Positions 26,808 through 41,019 of a stretch of 64,000 bases of DNA are shown here, one piece after another; positions within the stretch are counted from its first letter, which is position 1, and each line of letters begins with the position of its first letter. The stretch lies in NCBI RefSeq assembly GCF_024679095.1, contig NC_066517.1, positions 3,037,105-3,101,104 on the forward strand. The letters run 5' to 3'. Source of the DNA: Eriocheir sinensis (taxonomy: Eukaryota > Arthropoda > Malacostraca > Decapoda > Varunidae). The translations under genes were made by a program, and so were the position numbers. The notes under the pieces are model-generated. The model did no database searches. It had not been told where the DNA came from and saw nothing but the letters and a program-made list of their open reading frames with translations.

Positions 26808-27060
26808 GGGGCTATTACATTGGGCGAATTTTCCGTGGATCTTCAGTCAAACCACGATTTTCGCTAGCGTGGTTCTCATATGTTTCTTGTTATTGCTGCT
26901 GATGATGATGGTGAGTAATACCGTCGTCCTTCGGTGAAATCTACCGTAGCTTTGGAAGATCGTGGACACGTCAGAAAACCACGGAAATATGAGAACCACG
27001 CCAGCGGAAATCATGGTTTGACTGAAGATCCACGGAAAATTTGCCCAGTGTAATAGCCCC
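26808..27060. mobile_element. MITE with arms of about 74 bp
   Basis: 253 bp. The left arm 26808-26881 begins GGGGCTATTACATTGGGC, and the reverse complement of the right arm 26987-27060 begins GGGGCTATTACACTGGGC. The arms are about 90% alike and could form a long hairpin around a loop of about 105 bp. No transposase is present. The flanks are TTAA on the left and TTTG on the right, so the target-site duplication is unclear. Confidence 0.88.
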
Positions 27061-27835
27061 TTTGTGTTCTTAACTTTTTCGTTTCTTCAGTCATTCTCCT
27101 TCCTCTATCCTCTCCTACCTTATTTCATTCCGCTTTGTTTCTCTCCTACACTCTCCTATACTCCCTTACTTTCCTTCCTCTGTTTCTTCGTCTATTCTTC
27201 ATACCTTACTTTCTTCACATTCCTTCCTTTCTTTTATCCAGTCTCTGTTTCTTGCTCTTCTTAATTTTCTCCTTACCATTAACTCTTCCTCTTCCCTTCT
27301 CTCATCTCTCCAAGTCTTCCCGCCATCTGTATCTTCCTTCCTTCCCTCCTTTCTCTATCTCCATCCCCTCATCCCTCCCTTCTCTCTTTACCCTTTCCTT
27401 CCTCCCTCATTCCTCTTCCCTTCTCTCATCTCTACGTCTTTCCTCCATCTTCATCTTCCTTCCATCCCTCCTTTCTCTACCTCCATTTCCTCCCTCCCTC
27501 CTTCTCTCTTTACTCTTTCCCTTCCTCCCTCATTCCTTACCTTAAAGTCTTCCTCTTCCCTTCTCTCGTCTCCACGTCTTCCCTCCATCTTTATCTTCCT
27601 TCCATCCCTCCTTTCTCTACCTCCATCTCTTCCTCCCTTCCTCCTTCTCTCTTTACCCTTTCCCTTCCTTCCTCAATTCTCTCCATTCCTTACCTTCATT
27701 CCTCCTCTTCCCTTCTCTCATCTCCACGTCTTCCTTCCTTCCCTCTTTTCTCTACTTCTCTTTCCTCCTCCCTCCCTCCTTCTCTCTTTACCCTTTCCCT
27801 TCCTCCCTCATTACTCTTCATTCCTTCCGCACAAA
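27061..27835. repeat. Pyrimidine-rich minisatellite, unit about 124-152 bp
   Basis: CTTCCCTTCTCTC marks units at 27291, 27415, 27555 and 27707. The rest is TTCCCTCC-type sequence. Confidence 0.85.
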
Positions 27836-27839
<4 letters not shown>

Positions 27840-27881
<42 letters not shown>

Positions 27882-28400
27882 AGCGCGCACGGACACCCAA
27901 CCAACAGGCTTTGAATCAGGTCCCCCAAAGAGTAAAAGAAGGAGGAGGAGGAGGAGGGGGAGGAGGAGGAAGAACAGGATTTGAGCTCGGCGTGGCGCGG
28001 GCGAGATAATGACATAGTGATAAAAGTATAACAATAATAACAATAATAATGGAACGATGAATGCAGCAAAAAGAAACTTGAGACGAGTATAAAAGAAGAG
28101 GAGAAGGAGGAGGAGGAAGAGGTGGAGGAGGAGGAGGCAGGAAGAAGAAGGGAGAGAGAAAAAGCAAGAGCAAGAGGATATGGAAGGGAATGACGACGAA
28201 GAGGAGGAAAAGGTGGAGGAGGAAGAAAACGAAGAGAAAGATGAGGAAGAGGAGCAGAAAAAGGGGGTGAAAGATAAGTATTAGGAGCAAATAAGGGGAA
28301 TGAACATATAGGAAGGACAGGACCAGGAGAAGGAAGGAAAGGAGGAGGAGGAGGAGAAAGAGGTGGAGGAGAAAGAGGAAGAGGAGAAAGAGGAGGAGGA
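27840..28400. repeat. (CA)n, then a GGA/GAA-rich tract
   Basis: CA run 27840-27877, a short unique GAGCGCGCACGG stretch, then GGAGGA/GAAGAA purine sequence to the 3' end of CR1 copy D. It contains a GCAAGAGGATATGG segment (about 28170) also seen in the flanks of CR1 copy G. Confidence 0.85.
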
Positions 28401-29868
28401 GGAAGAAGAGGAACACACACAAAGCAACACAAAGGCAGAACAAACAACAGCAGACCTGATGGTACTTCCGAGGCTGTTTGTGACAAGCTACACTAACTAT
28501 CTAATCAAAGGTGGAAGATGAAGGACAGCAAAGGCGAAGGCTCCTCCCCATCCCCCATCCCTCCAGCCAAAGCTGGCAGGAAAGGAAAAAGAACCATGCA
28601 GCATGGAAAAACTGCATGGAAATTATGTAAGAAAGAGGAAAGAACTACCATTACTGCTACCACTAACCGGGCGATAAAAGCGGACAAGGACACCAGTATT
28701 CGAAAGAACTTAACGTTATTACGACAATGAGTAATATCTTAGTTGCTGGTTGGATTCAAAATACTTGTCTAATCTATTCTTGAAGGACGTAACTGTTGTA
28801 CTATCAACGACATCACAGGGTAGAGAGTTCCAAACATTAACGACTCGATTGAAGAAGTGTTTGGCTTCGTGCAACGAGAATCTTTTACCACCTATCTTGA
28901 AATTGTGATTTCTTCTTGTTCTATTTGATCGATCAATTGTAAAGTAATCTTCCGCATTAATATTACTGTATCCTTTAATTAAACATTTTAAACACTTCTA
29001 TTAGATCGCCTCGCATTCTTCGCTTTAATAGGTTGAATAAATTTACTTTTTTAAGCCTTTGTTCATAAGATAAATTTCTCAACCTAGGAATCACTTTTGT
29101 TACTCTCCGTTGAACCCGTTCCAACTCTTCTATGTCTTTTCTGTAATAGGGAGACCAAAATTGTACACAGTACTCTAGATGGGGTCGAACCAACGAATTA
29201 TACAGTTTTAATATTACTTTTTCCGATTTATTATTAAAGACTCGTCCGATGAAGCCAACCAATTTGTTTGCAGTTTTAACTACCTCTGAACAATGCTGAC
29301 CGGGCTTTAAATCGCTTGATATAGTGATTCCAAGATCCTTTTCTTTACTTACTGCAGAAAGTTGTTGGCCATTCATTACGTACCGAACGCGATTGTTATT
29401 GTTTCCGATATGTAACACTTTACATCTGTCAACGTTAAATTTCATTTGCCATTGATTGGCCCAACGTGCAAGTTGATCTAGATCTGATTGTAAAGCTTCT
29501 TCGTCGAGTGTCGTAGTTACCTTACTAGCGAATTTTGTATCATCAGCAAATTTTGATATTTTACAAGTGAGCCCATCATCGATATCATTAACATAAATTA
29601 AGAAGAGCATGGGACCAAGCACTGATCCTTGAGGTACGCCGCTTCTGACATCGAGCCAAGTAGATGAAACACCGTTTAGAACTACTCTCTGTTTCCGCTC
29701 AGAGAGCCAGTCCGCAAGCCAATTGTGAATGTTACCCGAGATACCGTGCGCCAATAGTTTGCTGAGCAATCGTTGGTGGGGGACCTTATCAAATGCCTTT
29801 TGAAAATCCAGATATATGATATCTAATGATCTGCTTTCATCGAACACCTCAAAAATATAGTGAAAAAA
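28401..29868 (-). mobile_element. CR1-like non-LTR retrotransposon copy D
   Basis: The minus strand encodes most of a reverse transcriptase: IIYLDFQKAFDKVPHQRL, VRSGVPQGSVLGPMLF, ISKFADDTKFAS (catalytic FADD intact), NRVRYVMNG, SLVRPHLEYCVQFWSP and RRMRGDLIEVFKMF. A 4-nt length difference relative to copy G near 28985 breaks the frame before the final segment (KHFFNRVVNVWNSLP, about 28840). A 3' UTR of about 330 bp follows. The 5' end is cut off at a GGA microsatellite. It is one of two close copies in the window (see 55846-56868). Confidence 0.9.
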
Positions 29869-30089
29869 ATCAGGAGGAGGAGGAGGAGGAGGAGGAGAAG
29901 AAGAAACAGGAGCAAGAACTAGGAATGACGTGAAGGGAATCGAAGAGGAAGAGAAGGATGAAAAAGAAGAAGAGGAGGAAGAAGGAGAAGAAGAAGAGGA
30001 AGAGGAGGAGGAGGAGAAGGTACTACAGAGCTGGAGGTGATAGTGATGGTGGCGGTGATGGTGGCGGTGATGGGTGAGGCCGACGAAGG

Positions 30090-30151
<62 letters not shown>

Positions 30152-30270
30152 AGGCATGCGGTAAGGAGCGTAACTCATCCCCTTGACAGACCGACACAAA
30201 AGCTCCCCTTCATTACCTTAAGGCTCACCTGCAATTACATCAACGAGAGAGATTCGTCTTTATAGCCCCA
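29869..30270. repeat. GGA-rich tract and (CA)29
   Basis: GGA/GAA purine 29870-30025, GGTGATGGT repeats 30040-30075, CA run 30091-30148, then about 120 bp with no recognised feature. Confidence 0.9.
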
Positions 30271-30279
30271 CTGTGTCGC

Positions 30280-30790
30280 CTGCCCACCCTCCTCCTCCTC
30301 CTCCTCCTCCTCCTCCGCCTCTTCTTCCTCCTCCTCCTCTTCTTCGTGCTCCTGTTCTTCCTTTTCTTGATCCAATTTCTTATCTTTCACCTCCTTTTCT
30401 TCCTCCTCGTCTTCGTCTTCCTCCTCCTCTTCCTCTTGCTCCTCCTCCTCCTCCTTCAGTTTATTCTTACAAGTTAATTCCCTTTTCTTGCTCTTATTCC
30501 TTATTTTTCACCTTCTCCTCCTCTTCCTCCTCCTCCTCCTCCTCTTCTTCTCTTCGTCGTCATTCCCTTTCATATCCTCTTGCTCTTGCTCTTTCTCCTC
30601 ACTCTCCTTCCTCCTCCTCCTCCTCCTCCTCCTCCTCGTCCTCCTCCTCCTCCTCCTCCTCCTTCTCCCATTATCCAGGTGTTCGCTGTACGACCTCACA
30701 CCTGTTATCTACCTGAGAGAGAGAGAGAGATAGAGAGAGAGAGAGTTAAACCATGCAGGTTATTTTTGATTCATTTTCCTCCTCACATTT

Positions 30791-30841
<51 letters not shown>

Positions 30842-31030
30842 CATACGCCTCCCCTTCCCACTTCTCTTCTCTCCCCACTACTCCCTTTCCCCTTCCCATG
30901 CAATCTAACCCTCTTTCTCCCCCTCCTATACGCCCCACGTCCCCAATCACCTCCCCACCTCTCCCCACGCACCTATAATTTTCCGTATTCCTCCCCATGC
31001 CTTCGCACATCTGGCTATTTTTCCTCCCCA
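30280..31030. repeat. (CCT)n-rich tract, GA, (CT)27 and C-rich lead-in
   Basis: CTC/CCT 30288-30320 and 30390-30665, GA 30714-30745, CT 30794-30838, then CTCCCC-rich sequence approaching the satellite. Confidence 0.9.
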
Positions 31031-34000
31031 GTGCAATTATCATTCTCCCCATTCCTCCCCATATCACTATTACCCTTCCCATCCCTTCCCCACATTTCTT
31101 ATTATCCTCCCCACATTCCTATAATTCACCCTAGCCCTCCCCACATCTCTCATTATTCTCCACCCCTCCCCATTACTCTCCCCATCCCACCCAAAATTCC
31201 CCATCCCTCCCCACATCCCCATTATTCTCCCCAGCCCTCCCCACATCCCCATTATTCTCCCCAGCCCTCCCCACATCCCCATTATTCTCCCCAGCCCTCC
31301 TCACATCCCCATTATTCTCCCCATCCCTCCCCACATCCCCATTATTCTCCCCAGCCCTCCCCACATCCCCATTATTTTCCCCAGCCCTCCCCACATCCCG
31401 ATTATTCTCCCCAGCGCTCCTTATATCACCATTTCTCTCACCAAATCTTCATTATTCTCCACAGCCCTCCCCACATCCCCATTATCCTCCACAGCCCTCC
31501 CCATATCCCCATTATTCTCCCCAGCCCTCCCCACATCCCCATTATTCGCCCCAGCCTCCCAACATCCAAATTATTCCCCATCCCTCCCACATCCCCATTA
31601 TTCTCCCCAGCCCTCCCCACATCTCCATTATTCTCCCCATCCCTCCTCATTTCCCCATTATTCTCCCCAGCCCTCCTCACATTCCCATTATCCTCCCCAT
31701 CCCTCCCCACAGCCCCATTATTCTCCTCATCCTCCCCACATCCCCATTATTCTCCCCAGCCCTCCCCACATCCCCATTATTCTCCCCATCCCTCCCCACA
31801 TCCCCATTATTCTCCCCATCCCTCCCCACATCCCCATTATTCTCCCCATCCATCCCCACACCCCCATTATTCTCCCCATCCGTCCCCACATCCCCATTAT
31901 TCTCCCCATCCTCCCACTTCCCCATTATTCTCCCCATCCTTCCCCACATCCCCATTATTCTCCCCAGCCCTCCCCACATCCCCATTATTATCTACATCCC
32001 TCCCACATCCCCATTATTCTCGCCATCCCTCCCTACATCCCCATTAGCCTCCCCAGCCCTCCCACATCCCCATTATTCTTCCCAGCCCTTCCTACATCCC
32101 CATTTTTCTCCCCAGCCCTCCCCACATCCCCAATATTCTCCCCAGCCCTCCCCACATTCCCATTATTCTCCCCAGCCCTCCCCACATCCCAATTATTCTC
32201 CCAAGCCCTCCCCACATCCCCATTATTCTCCCCATCCCTCCCCACAGCCCCATTATTCTCCCCATCCCTGCCCACATCCCCATTATTCTCCCCATCCCTC
32301 CCCACATCCCCATTATTCTCCCCAGCCCTCCCCACATCCCCATTATTCTCCCCATCCCTCCCCACATCCCCATTATTCTCCCCAGCCATCCCCACATCCC
32401 AAATATTTTCCCCAGCCCTCCCCACATCCCCATTATTCTCCCCAGCCCTCCCTACATCCCCATTATTCTCCCCATCCCTCCTCACATCCCCATTATTCTC
32501 CCCATCCCTCCCCACATCCCCAATATTATCCCCATCCTCCACATCCCCATTATTCTCTCCATCCCTCCCCTCATCCCCATTATTCTCCCCAGCCCTCCCT
32601 ACATCCCCATTATTCTCCCCAGCCCTCCCCACATCCCCATTATTCTCCCCAGCCCTTCCTACATCCCCATTATTCTCCCCATCCCTCCCCACATCCCCAT
32701 TATTCTCCCCAGCCTTCCCCATATCCCCATTATTCTCCCCATCCCTCCCCACATCCACATTATTCTCCCCAGCCCTCCCCACATCCCCATTATTCTCCCC
32801 AGCCCTCCCCACATCCCAATTATTCTCCCAAGCCCTCCCCACATCCCCATTATTCTCCCCATCCCTCCTCACATCCCCATTATTCTCCCCATCCCTGCCC
32901 ACATCCCCATTATTTTCCCCAGCCCTCCTCATATCCCCATTATTCTCCCCAGCCTTCCCCACATCCCCATTATTCTCCCCAGCCCTCCCCACATCCCCAT
33001 TATTCTCCTCATCCCTCTTCACATCCCCATTATTCTCCCCAACCCTCCTCACATCCCCATTATTCTCCCCATCCTCCCCACATCCCCATTGTTCTTCCAT
33101 CCTCCCACATCCCCACTATTCTCCCCATCCCTCCCCACATCCCCATTATTCTCCCCATCTCTCCCCACAGCCCCCTTCTTCTCCCCATCCCTCCCATCCC
33201 CATTATTCTCCCCAGCCCTCCCTACATCTCCATTATTCTCCCCAGCCCTCCCCACATCCCCATTATTCTCCCCAGCCCTTCCTCCATCCCCATTATTCTC
33301 CCCAGCCCTCCCCACATCCCCATTATTCTCCCCAGCCCTCCCCACATCCCCATTATTCTCCCCAGCCCTCCCATCCCCATTATTCTCCCTAGCCCTCCCC
33401 ACATCCTCATTATTCTCCCCAGCCCTCCTCACATCCCCATTATTCTCCCCAGCCCTCCCCACATCCCCATTATTCTCCCCAGCCCTCCCTACATCCCCAT
33501 TATTATCCCCAAACCTCCCCACATCCCCATTATTTTCCCCAGCCTCCTACATCCCCATTATTCTCCCCATCCCTCCCCACATCCCCATTATTCTCCCCAG
33601 CCCTCCCCACATCCCCATTATTCTCCCCAACCCTCCCCACATCCCCATTATTTTCCCCAGCCTCCCCATCCTCATTATTCTCCGCAGCCCTCCTCACATC
33701 CCCATTATTCTCCCCAGCCCTCCCTACATCCCCATTATTCTCCCCAACCCTCCCCACATCCCCATTATTTTCACCAGCCCTCCCTACATCCCCATTATTC
33801 TCCCCAGCCCTCCCTACATCCCCATTATTCTCCCCAGCCCTCCCTACATCCCCATTATTCTCCCCAACCCTCCCCACATCCCCATTATTTTCACCAGCCC
33901 TCCCTACATCCCCATTATACTCCCCAGCCTCCCCTACATCCCCATTATTCTCCCCAGCCCTCCCACATCCCCATTATTCTCCTCAGCCCTCCCTACATCC

Positions 34001-35240
34001 CCATTATTCTCCCCAGCCCTCCCGACATCCCCATTATTCTCCCCAGCCCTCCCAACATCCCCATTATTCTTCCCAGCCCTCCCCATATCCCCATTATTCT
34101 CCCCAGCCCTCCCCACATCCCCATTATTCTCCTCAGCCCTCCCTACATCCCCATTATTCTTCCCAGCCCTCCCCACATCCCCATTATTCTCCTCAGCCCT
34201 CCCTACATCCCCATTATTCTCCCCAGCCCTCCCAACATCCCCATTATTCTAACCAGCCCTCCCCACATCCACAATATTCTCCCCAGCCCTCCCACATCCC
34301 CATTATTCTTCCCAGCCTCCCCATATCCCCATTATTCTACGCAGCCCTCCCCATATCCCCATTATTCTCCCCAGCCCTCCCCACATCCCCATTATTCTCC
34401 CCAGCCCTCCCAACATCCCCATTATTCTTCCCAGCCCTCCCCATATCCCCATTATTCTCCGTAGCCCTCCCCACATCCCCATTATTCTCCCCAGCCCTCC
34501 CTACATCCCCATTATTCTCCCTAGCCCTCCCTACATCCCCATTATTCTCCCCAGTCCTCCCCACATCCCCATTATTCTCCCCAGCCCTCCCTACATCCCC
34601 ATTATTCTCCCCAGCCCTCCCCACATCCACATTATTCTCCCCAGCCCTCCCCACTTCCACATTATTCTCCCCAGCCCTCCCCACATCCCCATTATTCTCC
34701 CCATCCCTCCCCACATCCACATTATTCTCCCCAGCCCTCCCCATATCCACATTATTCTCCCCAGCCCTCCCCACATCCCCATTATTCTCCCCATCACTCC
34801 CTACATCCCCATTATTCTCCCCAGCCCTCCCCACATCCCCATTATTCTCCCCAGCTCTCCCCACATCCCCATTGTTCTCCTCAGCCCTCCCCACATCCCC
34901 ATTATTCTCCCCAGCTCTCCCCACATCCCCATTATTCGCCCCATCCCTCCCCACATTCCCATTATTCTCCCCAGCCCTCCCCATATCCACATTATTCTCC
35001 CCAGCCCTCCCCACATCCCCATTATTCTCCCCAGCCCTCGCCACATCCCCATTATTCTCCCCAGCCCTCCCCACATCCCCATTATTCTCCCCATCACTCC
35101 CCACATCCCCATTGTTCTCCCCAGCCCTCCCCACGTCCCCATTATTCTCCCCAGCCTTCCCCACATCCCCATTACCCTACCCATATCCCCATTATTCTCT
35201 CCAGCCCTCCCCACATCCCCATTATTCTCCCCACGCCCGT
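31030..35240. repeat. 30-bp satellite array, about 140 copies
   Basis: The consensus unit has CCCTCCCCAC, ATCCCCATTA and TTCTCCCCAG joined head to tail. The phase holds at 30 bp over long stretches, for example 34320-35160. The left edge (31030-31200) is diverged and the core is homogeneous. The period is 10 codons, so frames of up to about 390 codons open on the plus strand (repeating [14 protein letters not shown] peptides) and on the minus strand ([14 protein letters not shown] peptides). Repeated 1-2 bp indels break every frame. I read it as satellite DNA, not a repeat-protein gene. Confidence 0.95.
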
Positions 35241-35640
<400 letters not shown>

Positions 35641-36269
35641 CACTTGAGGGATAATGTTTTTTTTTTCTCTCCGGCGAATTTTAGAAAACCACTTTCCCTC
35701 AACTCATTTTTTTTCAACTTCTTTTTGTTTTCTTTACTCGCCAACGAGTTCACTTAAACTTTTCCCATGTTTTTTTTTTTTTAACTTAATATACGGGAAC
35801 TTCTTTTTTTTGAGATTCACTTTTAATATTTTTTTTTGGGGGGGGGCGGGGGAGAAGGAGGGGAGAGGATAATATAAGGGGGAAGGAAGGGAGGAAGAAA
35901 CAATTTTAATATGCCACAATTTATAACACAAATTTATAATACCACAAGATTTTATTCCACGTATATCACCACCACCACCACCACCACCACCACCATTATT
36001 TATTCTACCAGTAACTCCACCACAATGTTTACTCCACACTTGTCACCACCACCACCACCATTATTTATTCTACCAGTAACTCCACCACAATGTTTACTCC
36101 ACACTTGTCACCACCACCATCACCACCACCACCACCACCGCCACATCTGCCACTATTATCATTACTATATTCCTTTTTCTCCTTCAACTTTTCTTCTTGT
36201 ACTTCTCCCTTCTTTACTCTCCTCTTTTATTTTCTGCCCTATCTCTCCCCAATGTCCATCACTCTCCTA

Positions 36270-36316
<47 letters not shown>

Positions 36317-36760
36317 GTTTTTTTTCTCTTCTTATTTATTTTGTACAGGTGTCGTTCTTGTTTTCTTTCTATTTTGTTTGTTTTCCTTCGTGTTATCGTT
36401 CTCAACATGTTTTTTTTACTGTTTCTTTGTCGTTTTTGTTTTCTTTGTATTTGGTTCGTTAGTCATTTCGTTATTATGATTTATTTTTATTGTCTCGTTT
36501 TATTCGTTCATTTTTCTTTGTGTTACCATTCTTTCACATCCTTTCTTTGTCTCTTTCTTTGTTGTTTTCGTTTCGTTCGTTTTTCTCCGTGTCAACTTTA
36601 CTTTCACCCGCTCTCTTTGTGTCTTTCTTATCTCTCTTTCTTCGTCACCTTCTTCGTCACATGATTTCCTGTGAGTCAATTCTTTTATAGCCGACACATT
36701 TTCCCTGAAGTTTGTCGACACACCCAAAATACACATGACCACAGGAAGCGTGTGTGTGTG
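35641..36760. other. T-rich intergenic sequence with a 65-bp tandem repeat and (CT)n
   Basis: Homopolymer T runs 35656-35840 and a G-rich tract 35840-35900. Two units containing TTATTTATTCTACCAGTAAC begin at 35996 and 36061. CT 36275-36314, then TTTCTTTG-rich sequence to 36700. No gene recognised. Confidence 0.75.
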
Positions 36761-37478
36761 TGTGTGTGTGTGTGTATCATGGCATGCCCTGATACGTACT
36801 TGACACACACACACACACACACACAAACTGGTCTAGGCGGTGGTGTTGTTCTTGGTGGTGGTGGAAGGCTGGAGGTGGAGATGATGGAGACAGTGGAGGT
36901 AGAGGTGGAGGTGGTAATAGTAGTAGTGGTGGTGGTGGTGATGGTGATAGTGGTGATACGTGTGGAGAGAAGATTGTGGTGGAGTTACTGGTAGAAGTGA
37001 GAGTAATATTGGTGGTAGTGGTGATGGTGGTGATGATGGATGATAAAAGCTTGTGGTGTTGATAGTGGTGGTGAAAATAATGGAGGTAGTTGTGGTGGAG
37101 GTGGTGGTGGAAGAAGGCTTGAGGCGGCGTTGGTGGTGGCGGTGGATGAGGAGGAAGAGGTGATAGTTGTGGTGGAGGTGGAGGTGGTGGTGGAAGAAGG
37201 CTTGAGGTGGCGTTGGTGGTGGCGGTGGATGAGGAGGAAGAGGTGATAGTGGTGGTGGAGGTGGAAGAAGGCTTGAGGTGGCGTTGGTGGTGGCGGTGGA
37301 TGAGGAGAAAGAGGGAATACTGGTGGTGGTAGAGGTGGTGGTGGAAGAAGGCTTGAGGTGGCGTTGGTGATAGTGGTGGTGGAGGTGGTGGTGGTGGAGC
37401 TGGAGGTGGTGGTGGTGGTGGTGGTGTGATGTGCACGGTGACCCATATAAGGCAACCAGCGCCTAGGGGGGGAGGGGA

Positions 37479-37510
<32 letters not shown>

Positions 37511-37547
37511 ACACACACTAGATTGACCGACCTCCACCTCCACCGTT

Positions 37548-37580
<33 letters not shown>
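36752..37580. repeat. (GT)n, (CA)n and GGT minisatellite
   Basis: GT 36751-36775, CA 36802-36825, GGT/GGA 36838-37430 with a unit of 71-83 bp marked by GAAGAAGGCTTGAGG at 37110, 37193, 37264 and 37344, CA 37482-37519, GT 37552-37581. Confidence 0.92.
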
Positions 37581-37581
<1 letters not shown>

Positions 37582-37585
<4 letters not shown>

Positions 37586-37900
37586 GCACGACTTCTCTCT
37601 TGTTATTTTGTGGAGTCAAAATTCAGAGTGACAATTCTTGCTGCTCACCACCACATTCATCACCACCACCACCACCAGCACCACCGCCACCACCACCTCA
37701 TTCATCACCTCTATTACCATCACATCCTTTTCTTTCTCCTCCTCCTGCTTCTAATAATTTTCTCTCCTCCTCCTCCTCCTCCTCCTCGGTCATCACCACC
37801 GTCACCACCGATCCATCACGACGATTATTATCACCATCACCACCATCATCACCATCACCACCACACTAATAACCGCTCATCTCTTTAATCGAAGTTGATG

Positions 37901-37942
<42 letters not shown>

Positions 37943-37996
37943 AACAATAAGGCAAAAACAGGATATTCTCTCCGCTTTTTTGCTTGTTTACGAACG

Positions 37997-38044
<48 letters not shown>

Positions 38045-38327
38045 CCCTTGTTCCTTGTACTTATAAATATGTAAAAATGAATTTGAATACAGACAGAGAT
38101 AATTGGCAAGTAAAAAAAGATAAGCAAGACAATGACGCTTGAACAATGAAAACAATGAAAAACAAAAGCTAAAAACAACAATAATATAAGTAACAATAAT
38201 AATAATAACAATAACAACAGTAAAAATCTAAAGAACCACCAACAGCATCACGAACCACATCACCACCATCACCCCCACCACCACCAGCAACAACAACAAC
38301 AACAACAGCAATAACAACAACAACAAC
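37582..38327. repeat. CAC, CTC, (CT)n, (GA)n and AAC tracts
   Basis: CAC/CAT 37645-37705 and 37795-37865, CT 37904-37940, GA 38001-38040, then A-rich AAT/AAC sequence to 38340. Unique patches between hold nothing recognisable. Confidence 0.88.
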
Positions 38328-38555
38328 AACAAAAGTAACAAAAACAGCAACAATTATATCATTAACAAAAGCAATCCTCATCCTTCATTATGTCCTTGTC
38401 AAACCACTTCCCCACCACCACCACCATCACAACCACCACCATCACCAACAACAAAAGTAACAAAAACAGCAACAATTATATCATTAACAAAAGCAATCTT
38501 CATCCTTCACTATCCTTGTCAAACCACTTCACCTCCACCACCACTAACATAAGCA
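38328..38555. repeat. 122-bp tandem duplication
   Basis: AACAAAAGTAACAAAAACAG begins at 38328 and again at 38450. The shared stretch runs through CCTTGTCAAACCACTTC, with a few substitutions and a small deletion in the second copy. Confidence 0.88.
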
Positions 38556-39360
38556 GGTGAGAAGACAGGCTTTTTTTTTCGTACCTGTATCTCTTATCGT
38601 AAAATTAAGTCAGGGGTGAGCAGGCAAGCAGGCAAGCAGGTGTTTGAGACAGTATATCTTGGAGACAGGTGTGAGGTTAGGTATGATTAACCCGGACAAG
38701 CAGGTGAGGTGTGTGAGTCAGTACATCTTGGAGGCAGGTAGCGGTGATAGGTCGATATTATTAAACTTTTTCAAGCCTTAAGTCCGTATTTTTAAACGTA
38801 TCGGTGTTCTTCTTTCCCTTCCTCGTTCTCTTCGTATTCCTTTTTTCTCCTTCTCTTCCTCTCTGGTCTTGAAAAATCGCCTTAACATGAACCAGAAGCG
38901 ATTGATAATACCAGTTTTAATTTCCTCCTCCTCCTAAGTTCTCCCGTTTGAAAAGCCTCTCGTGGAAGTTGCTGGGATTCTCATGGGCTGTTTTGTGATC
39001 CTATAGTGACAGTTTTACACGGCCTCTCCACCTTGAACGGGGAAAGCCACCCGTGAAAACCCGGGTCGTCTTTGAAAACTCTCTCGTGGAAGTTCCTAGG
39101 ATTCTCATGGACTGTTTTGTGATCCTCGTGACAGTTTAACACGGGAAAAACCACCCATGAAATCATGGTTCGTCTTCTTTGTAGCCTTTGGAAATAGTAG
39201 TAAAGGGAGCTCGGTACGTCTAACATGGGCCTCTAGTACATCCATTTCCAAAGGCTCTCGGGGAAGTTGTCGGGGTTCTTGTGGGTAGTTTTCTGGGCCT
39301 GGCGGTAGTCTTGCAAGGCCTCCGCGCTGTGAACGGGACACACACTCATACATGACCGCA
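38556..39360. other. Intergenic segment with MITE-like remnants
   Basis: Two copies of an AAGCAGGTG ... CTTGGAGGCAGGT unit, about 64 bp apart (38630-38760). A GTATTTTTAAACGTATCGG end (38786) and two CTCATGG(A)CTGTTTTGTGATCC segments (38978 and 39101) match the MITE at 43387-43600. This suggests diverged, rearranged copies of that family. Confidence 0.6.
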
Positions 39361-40600
<1,240 letters not shown>

Positions 40601-40604
40601 GCAG

Positions 40605-40990
40605 TTGTTTTCTTTCTTTTGACTCTTTGCTGTTTTTTCTTTTATTTTCTTTATTTTGAGTCATTTTTTGTTGTTTTTCTCTGTTGTTTTCTTTCTTTTG
40701 AGTCCTTCTTTGTTGTTTTCCTGTTATTTTCTTTCTTTTGAGTCCTTTTTTGTTATTTTCCTCTTGTTTTCTTTCTTTTAAGTCATTTTTTGTTGTTTTC
40801 CTCTTGTTTTCTTTCTTTAGAGTCCTTCTTTGTTGTTTTCCTCTTGTTTTCTTTCTTTTGAGCCCTTTTTGTTGTTTCCCTCTGTTATTTTCTTTCTTTT
40901 GAGTCCTTTTGATTGTTTTTCTCTGTTATTTTCTTTCTTTTGAGTCTTGTTATTTTCTTTATTTTTCAGTCTTTTTTTTTTTTCTCTCTT
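40605..40990. repeat. 40-bp minisatellite
   Basis: TTTTCTTTCTTTTGAGTCC recurs at 40687, 40727, 40767, 40807, 40847, 40888 and 40928, an almost exact 40-bp period with a T-rich body. Confidence 0.93.
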
Positions 40991-41019
40991 ATTTCCATTG
41001 ATTTCTCTACTTCCTCCTT

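Noticed and set aside
31030..35240. Large repeat-protein gene (decapeptide repeats on either strand)
   Set aside because: The 30-bp period is a multiple of three, frames occur on both strands at once, and indels interrupt every frame. No start, splice or terminal non-repeat domain is seen.
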